Source: a virus. Taken from it: 42,018 nt of DNA. Below the pieces are notes generated by a model that did not search any database, was not told the DNA's origin, and was given only the letters and a program-made list of their open reading frames with translations. Within the stretch, counting starts at the first letter, position 1; each line of letters begins with the position of its first letter. A program made the position numbers and the translations under genes. The stretch is from IMG/VR virus record IMGVR_UViG_3300021090_000055, positions 1 through 42,018 of that record; one strand, written 5' to 3'. Positions 13,585 to 20,627 of this stretch are shown in pieces.

Positions 13585-13613
13585 TTGCCATCTGTCCGGT
13601 TGAGGACTATGCT
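13585..13613 (+). promoter_or_regulatory. Promoter/operator P4
   Basis: TTGCCA and TATGCT at an ideal 17-nt spacing, with the conserved TCTGTCCGG in the spacer. The leader GCGGGCAGCAAATTG and CCGGAGGATCC leads to the ATG at 13643. It is the best sigma70-like match of the family. Confidence 0.66.
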
Positions 13614-13642
13614 GCGGGCAGCAAATTGAAACCGGAGGATCC

Positions 13643-13810
13643 ATGAATTACCACCGCGACATCGCCCGCCACCTCGAACGGGTGGCCTGGCATCGCCGCT
13701 GGGCAGCCCACCCAACGGCCACGCCGCGCCTGCGCCGCGCCCACATCCACGCCGCCCTCGGTCTGCTGAGGATCGCCCGGGCCCTCAACACCGGCCCCGA
13801 TCATGTTTGA
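13643..13810 (+). CDS. Small basic protein, 55 aa
   Basis: ATG after CCGGAGGATCC, directly downstream of promoter P4. The peptide is one or two basic helices (HRDIARHLERVAWHRRWAAH, PRLRRAHIHAALGLLRIAR) rich in Arg and His, without cysteines. It may bind nucleic acid. Its final codons overlap a micro-gene for a membrane peptide. Confidence 0.6.
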   Translation: MNYHRDIARHLERVAWHRRWAAHPTATPRLRRAHIHAALGLLRIARALNTGPDHV

Positions 13811-13892
13811 CAAGAGCGAGTTCCTCATCGTCGGCCTGGTGGTGGTCCTCGTGGCCATCGTCGTCGGCACGCAGATAGCGAAACTCGCATGA
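13803..13892 (+). CDS. Single-pass membrane micropeptide, 29 aa
   Basis: ATG overlapping the previous gene's end and an ATGA overlap with the next gene. After MFDKSEF the product is one hydrophobic helix (LIVGLVVVLVAIVVGTQIA) with a terminal Lys. Coupling on both sides argues for translation despite its size. It could be a membrane anchor or a modulator of a host membrane protein. Confidence 0.5.
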   Translation: MFDKSEFLIVGLVVVLVAIVVGTQIAKLA

Positions 13893-14155
13893 TTCCGCAC
13901 ACGCTGCGCGTCCGCTATTCATCCAAGCTCGGCCTGCCGAACTACTCAAGCGTCGAGGCCGAGGTCGAGATCACCTACGAACTGGAGGACAGCGACGACC
14001 TCGGCGAGGCCGTCAAGCTGGGCTTCATCAGCATCAAGGCTCACGTCCTCGATAATATCCGCGTCGCCAAGGCCCACGTGGCCGACCAGCAACAGGCCCT
14101 GGGCGAGGGCGCCTACGATAAGCCCGGCGCCGGCAACTCGAGCTATCGGCGGTAG
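13889..14155 (+). CDS. Hypothetical protein, 88 aa
   Basis: ATGA-coupled. The N-terminus is a beta hairpin (HTLRVRYSSKLGLPNYSSVE, AEVEITYELED) and the centre an acidic helix (DLGEAVKLGFISIKAHVLDN), the shape of small single-domain phage proteins of unknown function. No motif recognised. The stop codon overlaps the next promoter element. Confidence 0.65.
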   Translation: MIPHTLRVRYSSKLGLPNYSSVEAEVEITYELEDSDDLGEAVKLGFISIKAHVLDNIRVAKAHVADQQQALGEGAYDKPGAGNSSYRR

Positions 14156-14182
14156 CCATCCGCCAGAACAGTCTGATACGAT
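14153..14182 (+). promoter_or_regulatory. Promoter driving a leaderless small gene
   Basis: TAGCCA and TACGAT are separated by 18 nt, and TAGCCATCCGCC resembles the TTGCCATCTGTCC element. The ATG of the next gene lies only 6 nt after the -10, so the transcript would start at or just before the ATG. Confidence 0.45.
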
Positions 14183-14188
14183 CTGAGC

Positions 14189-14407
14189 ATGGAACGCATC
14201 GGCCCGGAACTCCCCAAGTGCGATCGCTGCCACGTCCCCACGAGCCTGCGCTTCAACGTGGGCCGTGGGATGCAGTTCGGTCGCTGGCTGCCGCCCGAGC
14301 ACGTCTGTGTCGTCTGCTATCGCAAACGGCACCGCAACCATGATCGCGGCCACCAGGGCCGCCTGATTCCGCGCAGCCAGGTTCTTCCACCGGAGCAGTT
14401 CCGTTGA
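14189..14407 (+). CDS. Zinc-ribbon protein, 72 aa
   Basis: ATG 6 nt after a -10-like TACGAT and without a ribosome site, so probably a leaderless message. Residues 11-14 (CDRC) and 40-43 (CVVC) form a CxxC-25-CxxC zinc ribbon with a basic, His-rich tail (RKRHRNHDRGHQG). It is the last of the small Cys-rich proteins before the capsid block. A terminator-like hairpin follows. Confidence 0.66.
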   Translation: MERIGPELPKCDRCHVPTSLRFNVGRGMQFGRWLPPEHVCVVCYRKRHRNHDRGHQGRLIPRSQVLPPEQFR

Positions 14408-14433
14408 CCTAGACGGGAGTCGGAGATCTGCCG

Positions 14434-14467
14434 TACAGCATGGCCGCCTTCGGGCGGCTTTGCTGTA
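14434..14467 (+). terminator. Long hairpin with UUCG loop, overlaps next promoter
   Basis: GCCGCC-TTCG-GGCGGC (14443-14458), capped by a stable tetraloop and followed by TTT, is extended by TACAGCA (14434-14440) pairing with TGCTGTA (14461-14467). It ends the accessory operon. Its 3' arm contains TGTATC, the -10 candidate of the next, apparently leaderless gene. Confidence 0.65.
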
Positions 14468-14477
14468 TCCTCTGGGC

Positions 14478-14858
14478 ATGCTCACTGCCATCCACCCGAA
14501 GCTCCCGCTCCTCAAGGGCGACCAGGCGGCGCAGATCCAGTCGCTGGCGAAACAGTGGGGTGCGGACCTCAAGCGCCAGATGGGCACCTACCCGGCGCAG
14601 ATGGCGACGTCGTCGGGCTACCGCCGCACCGGCACCTACGGCCGCATGAGCCGCGTCACCTACGAATCCTCCGGCGGGCACTTCGCGGTGGTCTTCACCA
14701 ACCCCGTGGTCTATGGCCAGTATGTCGGCGGACCATCGGCGCAGCAGTCCCGCGAGATGGCGCGCCGCAACTGGCCGCGGGTCGATGAGGTCGCCGAGGA
14801 CCTCTGGGCGAAGACGGAGACGAACATCAAGCGGGTCATTTCCGAAGCGGTGAATTGA
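14478..14858 (+). CDS. HK97 gp10-like / tail-completion type protein
   Basis: The ATG lies 8 nt after TGTATC and has no ribosome site. The 126-aa product has a long N-terminal helix (QAAQIQSLAKQWGADLKRQM), then YRRTGTYGRMSRVTY and HFAVVFTNPVVYGQYVGG, then C-terminal helices (RRNWPRVDEVAEDLWAKTET). A helix followed by 'R.tG.yg.s....... v.N...Y..yv..G' and an amphipathic helix is the layout of HK97-gp10-like proteins, which finish the head-proximal end of the tail. Its position upstream of the protease rather than near the tail genes is unusual. The assignment is by pattern only. Confidence 0.55.
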   Translation: MLTAIHPKLPLLKGDQAAQIQSLAKQWGADLKRQMGTYPAQMATSSGYRRTGTYGRMSRVTYESSGGHFAVVFTNPVVYGQYVGGPSAQQSREMARRNWPRVDEVAEDLWAKTETNIKRVISEAVN

Positions 14859-14905
14859 CAACAGCGCGATACACTTCGATGATTCGAGCGACCGGGGAAG
14901 CAACC
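14855..14905 (+). promoter_or_regulatory. Promoter and GGGGAAGCAACC leader of the capsid operon
   Basis: TTGACA overlaps the previous stop. TACACTTCG (14870) matches the -10 region of the promoter at 28044, and GCGACCGGGGAAGCAACC (to 14905) is identical in both. GATGAT at 17 nt from TTGACA is an alternative -10. The leader motif recurs before the PseB-like, tail and tape measure genes. Confidence 0.55.
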
Positions 14906-14915
14906 GAAGGTCTCT

Positions 14916-16688
14916 ATGGATCCGAAAAGCGTTGCTCCCGCCTCCATCGTTGCGTCGTACAAGGAACTCGCGCGCGCGCTCATGGGCGCCGGAAAGAGCC
15001 ACGACGAGGTCGTTTCCGAGGTCACGGCCCTGGCCGAAAAGTGCGGTTACGCCTACGAGTCTTCGTGGGTCCCGTTCGCCGGCGCCACCTCATTCGATGA
15101 GTACGACTCCTACCAGCAGGCGGCCACGCAGGAAGCAGCCGTCTACGAACTGACCTATGCGTTCCAGTCCGTGGTCTCCAACATCCTGAAGTCCGAGATG
15201 CTGAGCCTCGCCGACAAGGCGTCCGCGGTGCGCCAGGCCTCCATCGACCTGGCCTCGCGCATTCCCAACGACCCGCGCACGACCATCGAGCAGGACGAGG
15301 GCGACGACGAACTCGAGGAGATGGGCATGCGCTCTATCGGCTCCCGGCTGTGGGGCACGATCACCGGCCGCAAGGCTCAGTGGGATACCGCGTTCATCAA
15401 CGACCTGCCCGATTCGGCCTTCGCGATCATCATGCCAGGCGGAGAGAAGGACGTCGGCGGCAAGACCACGCCGCGCAGTCTGCGGAAACTCCCTCACCAT
15501 GACAGCGCCGGCAAGGTCGACGCGCCCCACATGCGAAACGCGATGTCGAGGCTTCCGCAGACGAAGGGCCTCACGGACGCCCAGCGGACGAAGGCGGAGA
15601 ACCACCTGGCGGCGCACCAGAAGGCGATGAAGAGCCTCGAGGACCACGAGCCGCTGCCGGCTGGCGGATCGTTCCGAGCGTTCAAGGATGCCAGCGGCGC
15701 CTACCGCTGGGCCGCCATTTACAGCAATAACTTCGAGGACCTCGAGGGCGAGATCTTCCCGTACGAATCGCACAAGGAGTTCGTCGACTGGGTCGATCGG
15801 ACCGGGTCCCTCCCGGAACTCTGGCTCTGGCATACGCCAGGCACGAAGGTCGGCTCGGCCGACGCTATCGACCTGTCGACGGAGGGGTTCCTGGTCGCCC
15901 TGGGCACGTTCGACGAGGGAAGCAAGGATGTCGCGGCGCGCCTCGAGGCCATGGGGCCGCAGGCGGTCAGCCACGGCTACAACTACGAACCAGCAGGTCT
16001 GGTGAACGGCGTCTACACGAAGGAGGCGCACTACCGGACCTTCGAAATCTCGGTCATCCCGCCCGGCCGCGAGGCCAATCCAATAGGCACCGGCTTTGCT
16101 GCCGGCACGGAGGTTCAGGTCATGCTCACGAAGGAAAAGCGCGACTATTTCACCCTTGTTCTCGGTGGCGACACCGTCGCCAATCTCGAGAAGGTGCTGG
16201 GTGACGCGGCCTCCAAGGCTCGCGAGAAGGGCATCGCATACAAGGACCTCACGTCGGCCTTCGAGCCAACTGAGCCCACCACGGCGGCTGTTGCGGCCAC
16301 CGCTGCCAAGGACGAGGCGGTTATTCCGCCGGACCTGTCGCAGCTGCTCGCCACGGCGGTGACCTCTGCGCTGGCGCCACTGAGCGAGAAGCTCGACCAG
16401 GTGGCCGCCGGCCTGGCTACGACTCAGGACGAGGTCAAGAGTCTGAAGGCCTCCGACGACGAGAAGATCTCCTCGCGCTTCGCGGCGCGTGGTGGCCCTC
16501 CTGGCACGGGCTTCGTCGCGTCGACTGACCCGTCGACCACCGTCCGCGCCAATTCCACCGAGGCCAAGGAGGCCGAGGCCGGACTCAAGGTCGTCGGCGG
16601 TCCGCTCGGTGAACTCGTCGCCAGTGCGCCGGATGCCATGAAGCCACACCTGGAGATGCTCGGCGCCCTCATCGGCGGCGGCCACTAA
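14916..16688 (+). CDS. Capsid maturation protease fused to scaffold
   Basis: A 590-aa protein. Residues 1-150 are helical and may be a separate head-joining domain. About residues 155-230 contain LPDSAFAIIMPGGEKD, RSLRKLPHHD and APHMRNAMSRLPQTKGL, a block common in phage protease polyproteins. The protease core follows: SNNFEDLEGEIF, LWLWHTPGTKVGSAD (catalytic His candidate) and MGPQAVSHGYNYE (Ser candidate), then FEISVIPPGREANP, the U9/S78-like HK97 prohead protease order. The last 150 residues (LATAVTSALAPLSEKLDQVA) are a scaffold-like coiled coil ending in GALIGGGH. It processes and shapes the prohead. It lies directly upstream of the capsid gene. Confidence 0.82.
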   Translation: MDPKSVAPASIVASYKELARALMGAGKSHDEVVSEVTALAEKCGYAYESSWVPFAGATSFDEYDSYQQAATQEAAVYELTYAFQSVVSNILKSEMLSLADKASAVRQASIDLASRIPNDPRTTIEQDEGDDELEEMGMRSIGSRLWGTITGRKAQWDTAFINDLPDSAFAIIMPGGEKDVGGKTTPRSLRKLPHHDSAGKVDAPHMRNAMSRLPQTKGLTDAQRTKAENHLAAHQKAMKSLEDHEPLPAGGSFRAFKDASGAYRWAAIYSNNFEDLEGEIFPYESHKEFVDWVDRTGSLPELWLWHTPGTKVGSADAIDLSTEGFLVALGTFDEGSKDVAARLEAMGPQAVSHGYNYEPAGLVNGVYTKEAHYRTFEISVIPPGREANPIGTGFAAGTEVQVMLTKEKRDYFTLVLGGDTVANLEKVLGDAASKAREKGIAYKDLTSAFEPTEPTTAAVAATAAKDEAVIPPDLSQLLATAVTSALAPLSEKLDQVAAGLATTQDEVKSLKASDDEKISSRFAARGGPPGTGFVASTDPSTTVRANSTEAKEAEAGLKVVGGPLGELVASAPDAMKPHLEMLGALIGGGH

Positions 16689-16728
16689 ACCTCAACGCCC
16701 ATCACACACCAGGTCCGGGAGGGACGCC

Positions 16729-18186
16729 ATGGATATCACTGCCGAAATGATTGGTCAGGCTCTGCTGGGGCTGGTGCAGAACGTCAAGGCCACGGGCGCC
16801 AAGCACGACGCCGGCACCACTCCGGCCACCACGGGCTACGTGCACGGCCCTGGCGGGCTGCTGTCGTACCCGGGCGTCGACCCGGTCGTCTTCCACACGA
16901 ACGTCGGCTTTATTCCCGGCGTGATGAACTCGATCCCCGCGGTGCCGACGCGCTTCGACACCCCGCTCTTCGAGATCGTGACCGGCATCAAGGCGGACGC
17001 CGCCGGGCAGGAAGAGGCCGCGGGAGTCTGCGATGTCGCCCCGGTGGGAGGCACGATGAAGGCGGGCATCGTCACGTTCCGCTTCGGCCGCTACCAGCGG
17101 CGCACGCGCACGATCGAACTCAACCGGCTCGGTCATCTCAACAACCGCGCCGAGCCCATGGACCTGCAGCTGGTCGGCCAGTCCGCGGGCGCAAACGTGT
17201 TCGGTGGGCCGGCCAACGGTGCGTTCCCGCAGGGCCAGATCTTGACCAACGAGATCGACGCCGTCATGCAGGAGCGGGCTGTCAGCCTGAACCGCCAGCT
17301 GCAGCGCCAGGTCTGGACCGGCAACCCGGGCAACAATAACGCCGGCGGCGGATACGCCGAATTCGCTGGCCTCGATCTGCTCATCAATACCAACTGGAGG
17401 GATGCCCTCACCGGCAACGCCCTGCCGAGCCTCTACCCGACCATCTTCAACTTCGCGTTGAAGCAGATCGATTCGAACGGGCCGGAGCTGGTCAATCAGG
17501 TCACCTACCTGGCTCGCCAGGTGCGCGACCTCGCGGAACGCACCGGTGTCAGCAACGTCCGCTGGGCCTTCACAATGAGGCCTGCGCTGTTCTTCGAGCT
17601 GACCAAGGTCTGGCCCTGCGCCTATTTCACCAACCTCTGCACGTTCGGCGCCGGCACCGCGACCGACATCCGCCAGAACATCGACCTCGGCGACCAGACG
17701 GCGATGCGGGATGCTATGCGGCAGGGCCGCTACCTGCTCATCGATGGAGAACGCTGGGACGTCATCCTCGACGATGCGATCGTGGAGTACTCCAACACCA
17801 CGCTGAACGGTGTGACGTCGGGCTGCTTCAGCTCCGACATCTACCTCCTGCCGATGAGTGTCAGCGGCCGCGCGACGCTCTACTTCGAGTATTTCGACTT
17901 CAGCAACGCGAGCCTGGCATCCGCCCTTGGTCAGGGCATGGTGCTGGCTCGAGTCCTTGGCGGCGGCGCCTGGCTGGAGACCATCCGGCAGACGCTCTGG
18001 TGCGTCGACTGGCAGGCGAAGATCGAACCGCGGCTCATCCTGCGGACGCCCTGGCTCGCTGGCCGCATCACGAACGTCCAGTACTGCCCGCTCATCCAGA
18101 CGCGCCAGCCGTTCCCGGACAGCGCCTACTGGGTCAACGGTGGCGAGGTCTCCCGTCCGGGGCCGAGCCTCTACAACCCGTTCTAG
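16729..18186 (+). CDS. Major capsid protein, HK97-like
   Basis: ATG after GGGAGGGACGCC. The 485-aa product follows the protease-scaffold gene and precedes a strong terminator, the standard position. Features are an N-terminal arm, GFIPGVMNSIPAVPTRFDTP, the E-loop region FRFGRYQRRTRTIELNRLG, a long spine-helix region (NEIDAVMQERAVSLNRQLQR), an Asn/Gly-rich loop near residue 200 and P/A-domain strands such as VRWAFTMRPALFFELTKVWP. Unlike minimal HK97 proteins it has a C-terminal extension (residues 380-485) with WVNGGEVSRPGPSLYNPF. It forms the icosahedral shell. No separate decoration gene is obvious, except perhaps the following small gene. Confidence 0.85.
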   Translation: MDITAEMIGQALLGLVQNVKATGAKHDAGTTPATTGYVHGPGGLLSYPGVDPVVFHTNVGFIPGVMNSIPAVPTRFDTPLFEIVTGIKADAAGQEEAAGVCDVAPVGGTMKAGIVTFRFGRYQRRTRTIELNRLGHLNNRAEPMDLQLVGQSAGANVFGGPANGAFPQGQILTNEIDAVMQERAVSLNRQLQRQVWTGNPGNNNAGGGYAEFAGLDLLINTNWRDALTGNALPSLYPTIFNFALKQIDSNGPELVNQVTYLARQVRDLAERTGVSNVRWAFTMRPALFFELTKVWPCAYFTNLCTFGAGTATDIRQNIDLGDQTAMRDAMRQGRYLLIDGERWDVILDDAIVEYSNTTLNGVTSGCFSSDIYLLPMSVSGRATLYFEYFDFSNASLASALGQGMVLARVLGGGAWLETIRQTLWCVDWQAKIEPRLILRTPWLAGRITNVQYCPLIQTRQPFPDSAYWVNGGEVSRPGPSLYNPF

Positions 18187-18419
18187 TCTCGAGCGCCTCG
18201 AGCGCCAACGAAGCAGAAGGCCCGGTGAAAACCGGGTCTTTTGCTGTGTGTGGTTGACCGACGTGACCGGCTCCGGAGATACCCGGACATATCCGCTATT
18301 GACACGGAGGTCCTTGCCGCGGACGAGACGAACCCGCATGATGACGCTTCGGCGCCGAGCGGCCCGGGGTCCGACAGCCAGGCCGCCGGCGACCGCAATC
18401 CCACCTGGAGGAATCCCCT
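18187..18419 (+). other. Gap after capsid gene: terminator and unclear coding
   Basis: After the terminator the remaining 170 nt keep one frame open (18241 onward) whose translation, with DISAIDTEVLAADETNPHDD, has a protein-like acidic composition but no ribosome site, and which runs out of frame into the next gene. It could be a remnant of a small decoration or connector gene. I see no other signal. Confidence 0.4.
18212..18246 (+). terminator. Strong Rho-independent terminator after capsid gene
   Basis: A 15-bp stem (two or three G-T pairs) with CCCGGT-GAAA-ACCGGG at its tip; GAAA is a stable GNRA tetraloop, and the 3' arm runs into TCTTTTGCT. It should cap the very abundant capsid mRNA and make expression of the next gene depend on read-through or another promoter. 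Confidence 0.85.
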
Positions 18420-18689
18420 TTGTCCTGGTCAGCGAATTTCAGTTGCAGTATCGAGTCAATTCCAGCGACAGCGCGTCTGGTTACGCCGGCGTACTCGACG
18501 GGCTATGCCGAAGACGAACAGAAAGCCGCGTTTCGCATCGCGGTTGAGGCAGCGGTTATCGCCGCTAGTGTTGTCGGACCGCCGTCTGCTGAAGTGATGG
18601 TGACGGTGGGTGGTCACGCTAACCCAAACAACGAGCCTGAAGGGGGCTGGGCCAAGGACACAATCACCATCGCGATCGCCCGTCGCTAA
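18420..18689 (+). CDS. Small structural-type protein, 89 aa
   Basis: TTG start chosen because TGGAGGAATCCCCT precedes it. The product has MSWSANFSCSIESIP then AFRIAVEAAVIAASVV and a Gly/Asn-rich end (VTVGGHANPNNEPEGGW). Small proteins just after the capsid gene are often decoration or head-completion proteins, but I do not recognise this one. It is followed by a noncoding stretch and a terminator. Confidence 0.6.
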   Translation: MSWSANFSCSIESIPATARLVTPAYSTGYAEDEQKAAFRIAVEAAVIAASVVGPPSAEVMVTVGGHANPNNEPEGGWAKDTITIAIARR

Positions 18690-18752
18690 CGGACCCGAGT
18701 TCACTCTTGAAAGGGGAGCCCGAGACCGATAGCGAAGACGCGTTCTAGGCGC

Positions 18753-18758
18753 TATACT
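18753..18758 (+). promoter_or_regulatory. Isolated TATACT -10 box
   Basis: GGCGCTATACTCGGC is a near-consensus -10 and resembles the TATACT at 28066, but no -35 lies at a suitable distance. A transcript from here would meet the terminator 50 nt later, giving a very short RNA. Confidence 0.3.
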
Positions 18759-18789
18759 CGGCGCGGGTGTCATCTGGTTCTCCTGGCCG

Positions 18790-18820
18790 AAGCCCCGGTG
18801 GTCAAGCACCGGGGCTTTTG
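18790..18820 (+). terminator. Rho-independent terminator before glycosylation block
   Basis: AAGCCCCGGTG (18790-18800) and CACCGGGGCTT (18807-18817) form a perfect 11-bp stem with a 6-nt loop, followed by TTTTGC. It insulates the glycosylation operon from the capsid unit. The next promoter begins 2 nt later, the same terminator-promoter arrangement as at 29676-29736. Confidence 0.88.
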
Positions 18821-18821
18821 C

Positions 18822-18870
18822 TTGCCACCTGTCCGCCTGTTAGGCTTCCCCGCGTGAAGGGGGAAGCAAC
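18822..18870 (+). promoter_or_regulatory. Promoter and leader hairpin of glycosylation operon
   Basis: TTGCCACCTGTCCGCC is followed 3 nt later by TTAGGCT (-10 candidate TAGGCT, 18841). The leader folds into a perfect 8-bp stem, GCTTCCCC (18844-18851) with GGGGAAGC (18860-18867), inside the recurring GGGGAAGCAAC motif, just before the ATG at 18874. The -35/-10 spacing from TTGCCA would be only 13 nt, so either the -35 is TTGCTT or another sigma factor or activator is used. Confidence 0.55.
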
Positions 18871-18873
18871 TCC

Positions 18874-19812
18874 ATGCTCCAAGCGCGCATCTTCGTAACC
18901 GGCGGCGCCGGCTTCCTGGCCCGGGCGCTCTACCGCCGGGCTACCCGTGAGAACTGGCCAGCAACGTTCACCTGCTTCAGCCGCGACGACGCCAAACACG
19001 TCGCCCTGCGGCGCCGCTACCCGAATATCCATTGCATACGCGGCGACGTCGCCGGCGATCGCGACGTCCTCGCCGGCGCGATGCGCGGGCATGACCTGGT
19101 CGTCCACGCGGCTGCCGTCAAATATGTCGACCTCGCTGAAACGGCCGTGTTCGACACGGTGCGGGTGAACGTCCACGGCTCCGAGAACGTGGCGATGGCC
19201 GCCATCTCCGCCCAGGTGCGGCGCGTCATCGGCATCAGCACCGATAAGGCGGCGCTGCCGGTGAACGTCTACGGGATGACCAAGGCGGTCATGGAACGGA
19301 TCCTCGTCGAGGCCGACCGCCTGGCCACCGAGACGGAATTCACGGTCTGCCGCTACGGGAACGTCGTTGGGTCGACCGGCAGCGTGATCCCCATGTTCAA
19401 ACGCCAGTACCAGGAGCAGGGCTCGGTGACCGTCACCGACCCGGCGATGACGCGCTTCTGGATGAGCGCGGACGCAGCGATCGACACTATCGTCGAGGCC
19501 TCGCGCTGCAAGCGTGGCTCGACGGTTATCCCTGTGCCCCAGGCCGCATCGATGCGCACGGTCCTGGAGGCCTGCGGCATCCCCACGACCTGCGCGCGCG
19601 TGGTGGGCCTGCGCCCGGGCGAGAAGATCCACGAGCTGCTTATCCACGAGCAGGAGTCGGTGCGCTGCTACCAGAACGGCTACGGGTATTGGGAGTTGCG
19701 GCCGCCAGGCGAGGTCCACGGGACGCAGCAGTTCTCACTGAGCTCGGAGAACGCCATCTCTCTGTCGGCCGAGGAACTCTCCGCGTTCATCGCGGATTCG
19801 GAGGGCATCTAA
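18874..19812 (+). CDS. PseB/FnlA-type UDP-GlcNAc 4,6-dehydratase
   Basis: A 312-aa extended short-chain dehydrogenase. The NAD(P)-binding motif is TGGAGFLA (residues 9-16); HAAAVKYVDLAE (78-89) is close to the HAAALK..p..E block of the PseB/FlaA1/CapD/FnlA group; the active site is STDKA (122-126) with Tyr133 and Lys137 in YGMTK. The substrate-side motif CRYGNVVGSTGSVIPMF also fits. Known family members remove water from UDP-GlcNAc to make a 4-keto-6-deoxy sugar, some with 5-epimerisation. No membrane anchor, so it is cytosolic. It opens the glycosylation operon. Whether it inverts C5 cannot be read from the sequence. Confidence 0.88.
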   Translation: MLQARIFVTGGAGFLARALYRRATRENWPATFTCFSRDDAKHVALRRRYPNIHCIRGDVAGDRDVLAGAMRGHDLVVHAAAVKYVDLAETAVFDTVRVNVHGSENVAMAAISAQVRRVIGISTDKAALPVNVYGMTKAVMERILVEADRLATETEFTVCRYGNVVGSTGSVIPMFKRQYQEQGSVTVTDPAMTRFWMSADAAIDTIVEASRCKRGSTVIPVPQAASMRTVLEACGIPTTCARVVGLRPGEKIHELLIHEQESVRCYQNGYGYWELRPPGEVHGTQQFSLSSENAISLSAEELSAFIADSEGI

Positions 19813-20627
19813 TGGTGATCCACATTCTCGGCGCCGGCGGAATGCTCGGGCAGGCGCTCATCAAAGCCTGCGAGGCTAAGGGCCAGCCGTGCATTGGCTG
19901 GGGCCATCATGTTGTGGATATCAGCGACCCTATCCAGGTCGCTGGCCTGGTCACCAGGACCATGTTTCCTAACGACGTCATCATCAACGCCGCCGGCGCC
20001 ATCCCATTGAAGAATCCTTCGGCGATTGAGATGCTGCGGACGAACGCTCTCGGCCCCTGGAACGTCGCCGAAGCAACCCGCCAGGTTGGCGGTATCGCCG
20101 TCGTCCACGTCTCCACCGATTGCGTGTTTGCCGGCCGGAAGCCCCGCAAATCCGGTTACGACGCTGGTGATGTACCTCGCCCACCGATGGATCTCTACGG
20201 CCGTTCGAAGCTCGCCGGCGAGGTAGCGATGGAGCATGTCATCAACGTGCGCACCTCGTTCGTCGGTCCGGAGCACGGCCTCTGGAAGCACATCGTGGAG
20301 CAGCCCGGCCGGGTCAATGGCTGGAGGGATACATCCTGGTCGGGGTCGACCGTGGATGCAGTCGCGGCGAGCCTGCTCATAATCGCCACCATTCCCAATC
20401 GGCTCGGCTGCCATCGCCCCGAGCGCCTTGGCTTGCACCGCCGCGGCAACATCGAGCACCTGGCCACCGAGCGGCCGCTCACCAAACTGGAGGTCTGCGA
20501 GTTGCTCTGCAAACACCTCGGAGGGCCTCCGCCTACGCCGGGCGTCCATGGCGCCGGCGTCTATCGCGCCATGGAACCGACCATCGTCCTACCGTCGCTC
20601 GCTGAAGCCCTTGGAGAACCCCTGTGA
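19812..20627 (+). CDS. RmlD/FnlB-like nucleotide-sugar reductase
   Basis: TAATG overlap with the dehydratase. The 271-aa SDR protein has GAGGMLGQAL (residues 8-17) for NAD(P)H, INAAGAIPLKNP, and the catalytic STD (101-103), Tyr129 and Lys133 in DLYGRSKLAGE. This is the dTDP-4-dehydrorhamnose reductase (RmlD) pattern, also used by WbjC/FnlB, which works with a PseB-like dehydratase towards N-acetyl-fucosamine-type sugars. Together with the preceding gene it could reduce a 4-keto-6-deoxy amino sugar. The C-terminal part is longer and divergent (LTKLEVCELLCKHLGG), so substrate is uncertain. Confidence 0.85.
   Translation: MVIHILGAGGMLGQALIKACEAKGQPCIGWGHHVVDISDPIQVAGLVTRTMFPNDVIINAAGAIPLKNPSAIEMLRTNALGPWNVAEATRQVGGIAVVHVSTDCVFAGRKPRKSGYDAGDVPRPPMDLYGRSKLAGEVAMEHVINVRTSFVGPEHGLWKHIVEQPGRVNGWRDTSWSGSTVDAVAASLLIIATIPNRLGCHRPERLGLHRRGNIEHLATERPLTKLEVCELLCKHLGGPPPTPGVHGAGVYRAMEPTIVLPSLAEALGEPL

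Noticed and set aside
16702-18339. 545-codon minus-strand open frame over the capsid gene
   Set aside because: It is the antisense shadow of the capsid gene in a GC-rich genome; its translation is dominated by Arg, Ala, Gly and Val and it crosses the terminator.
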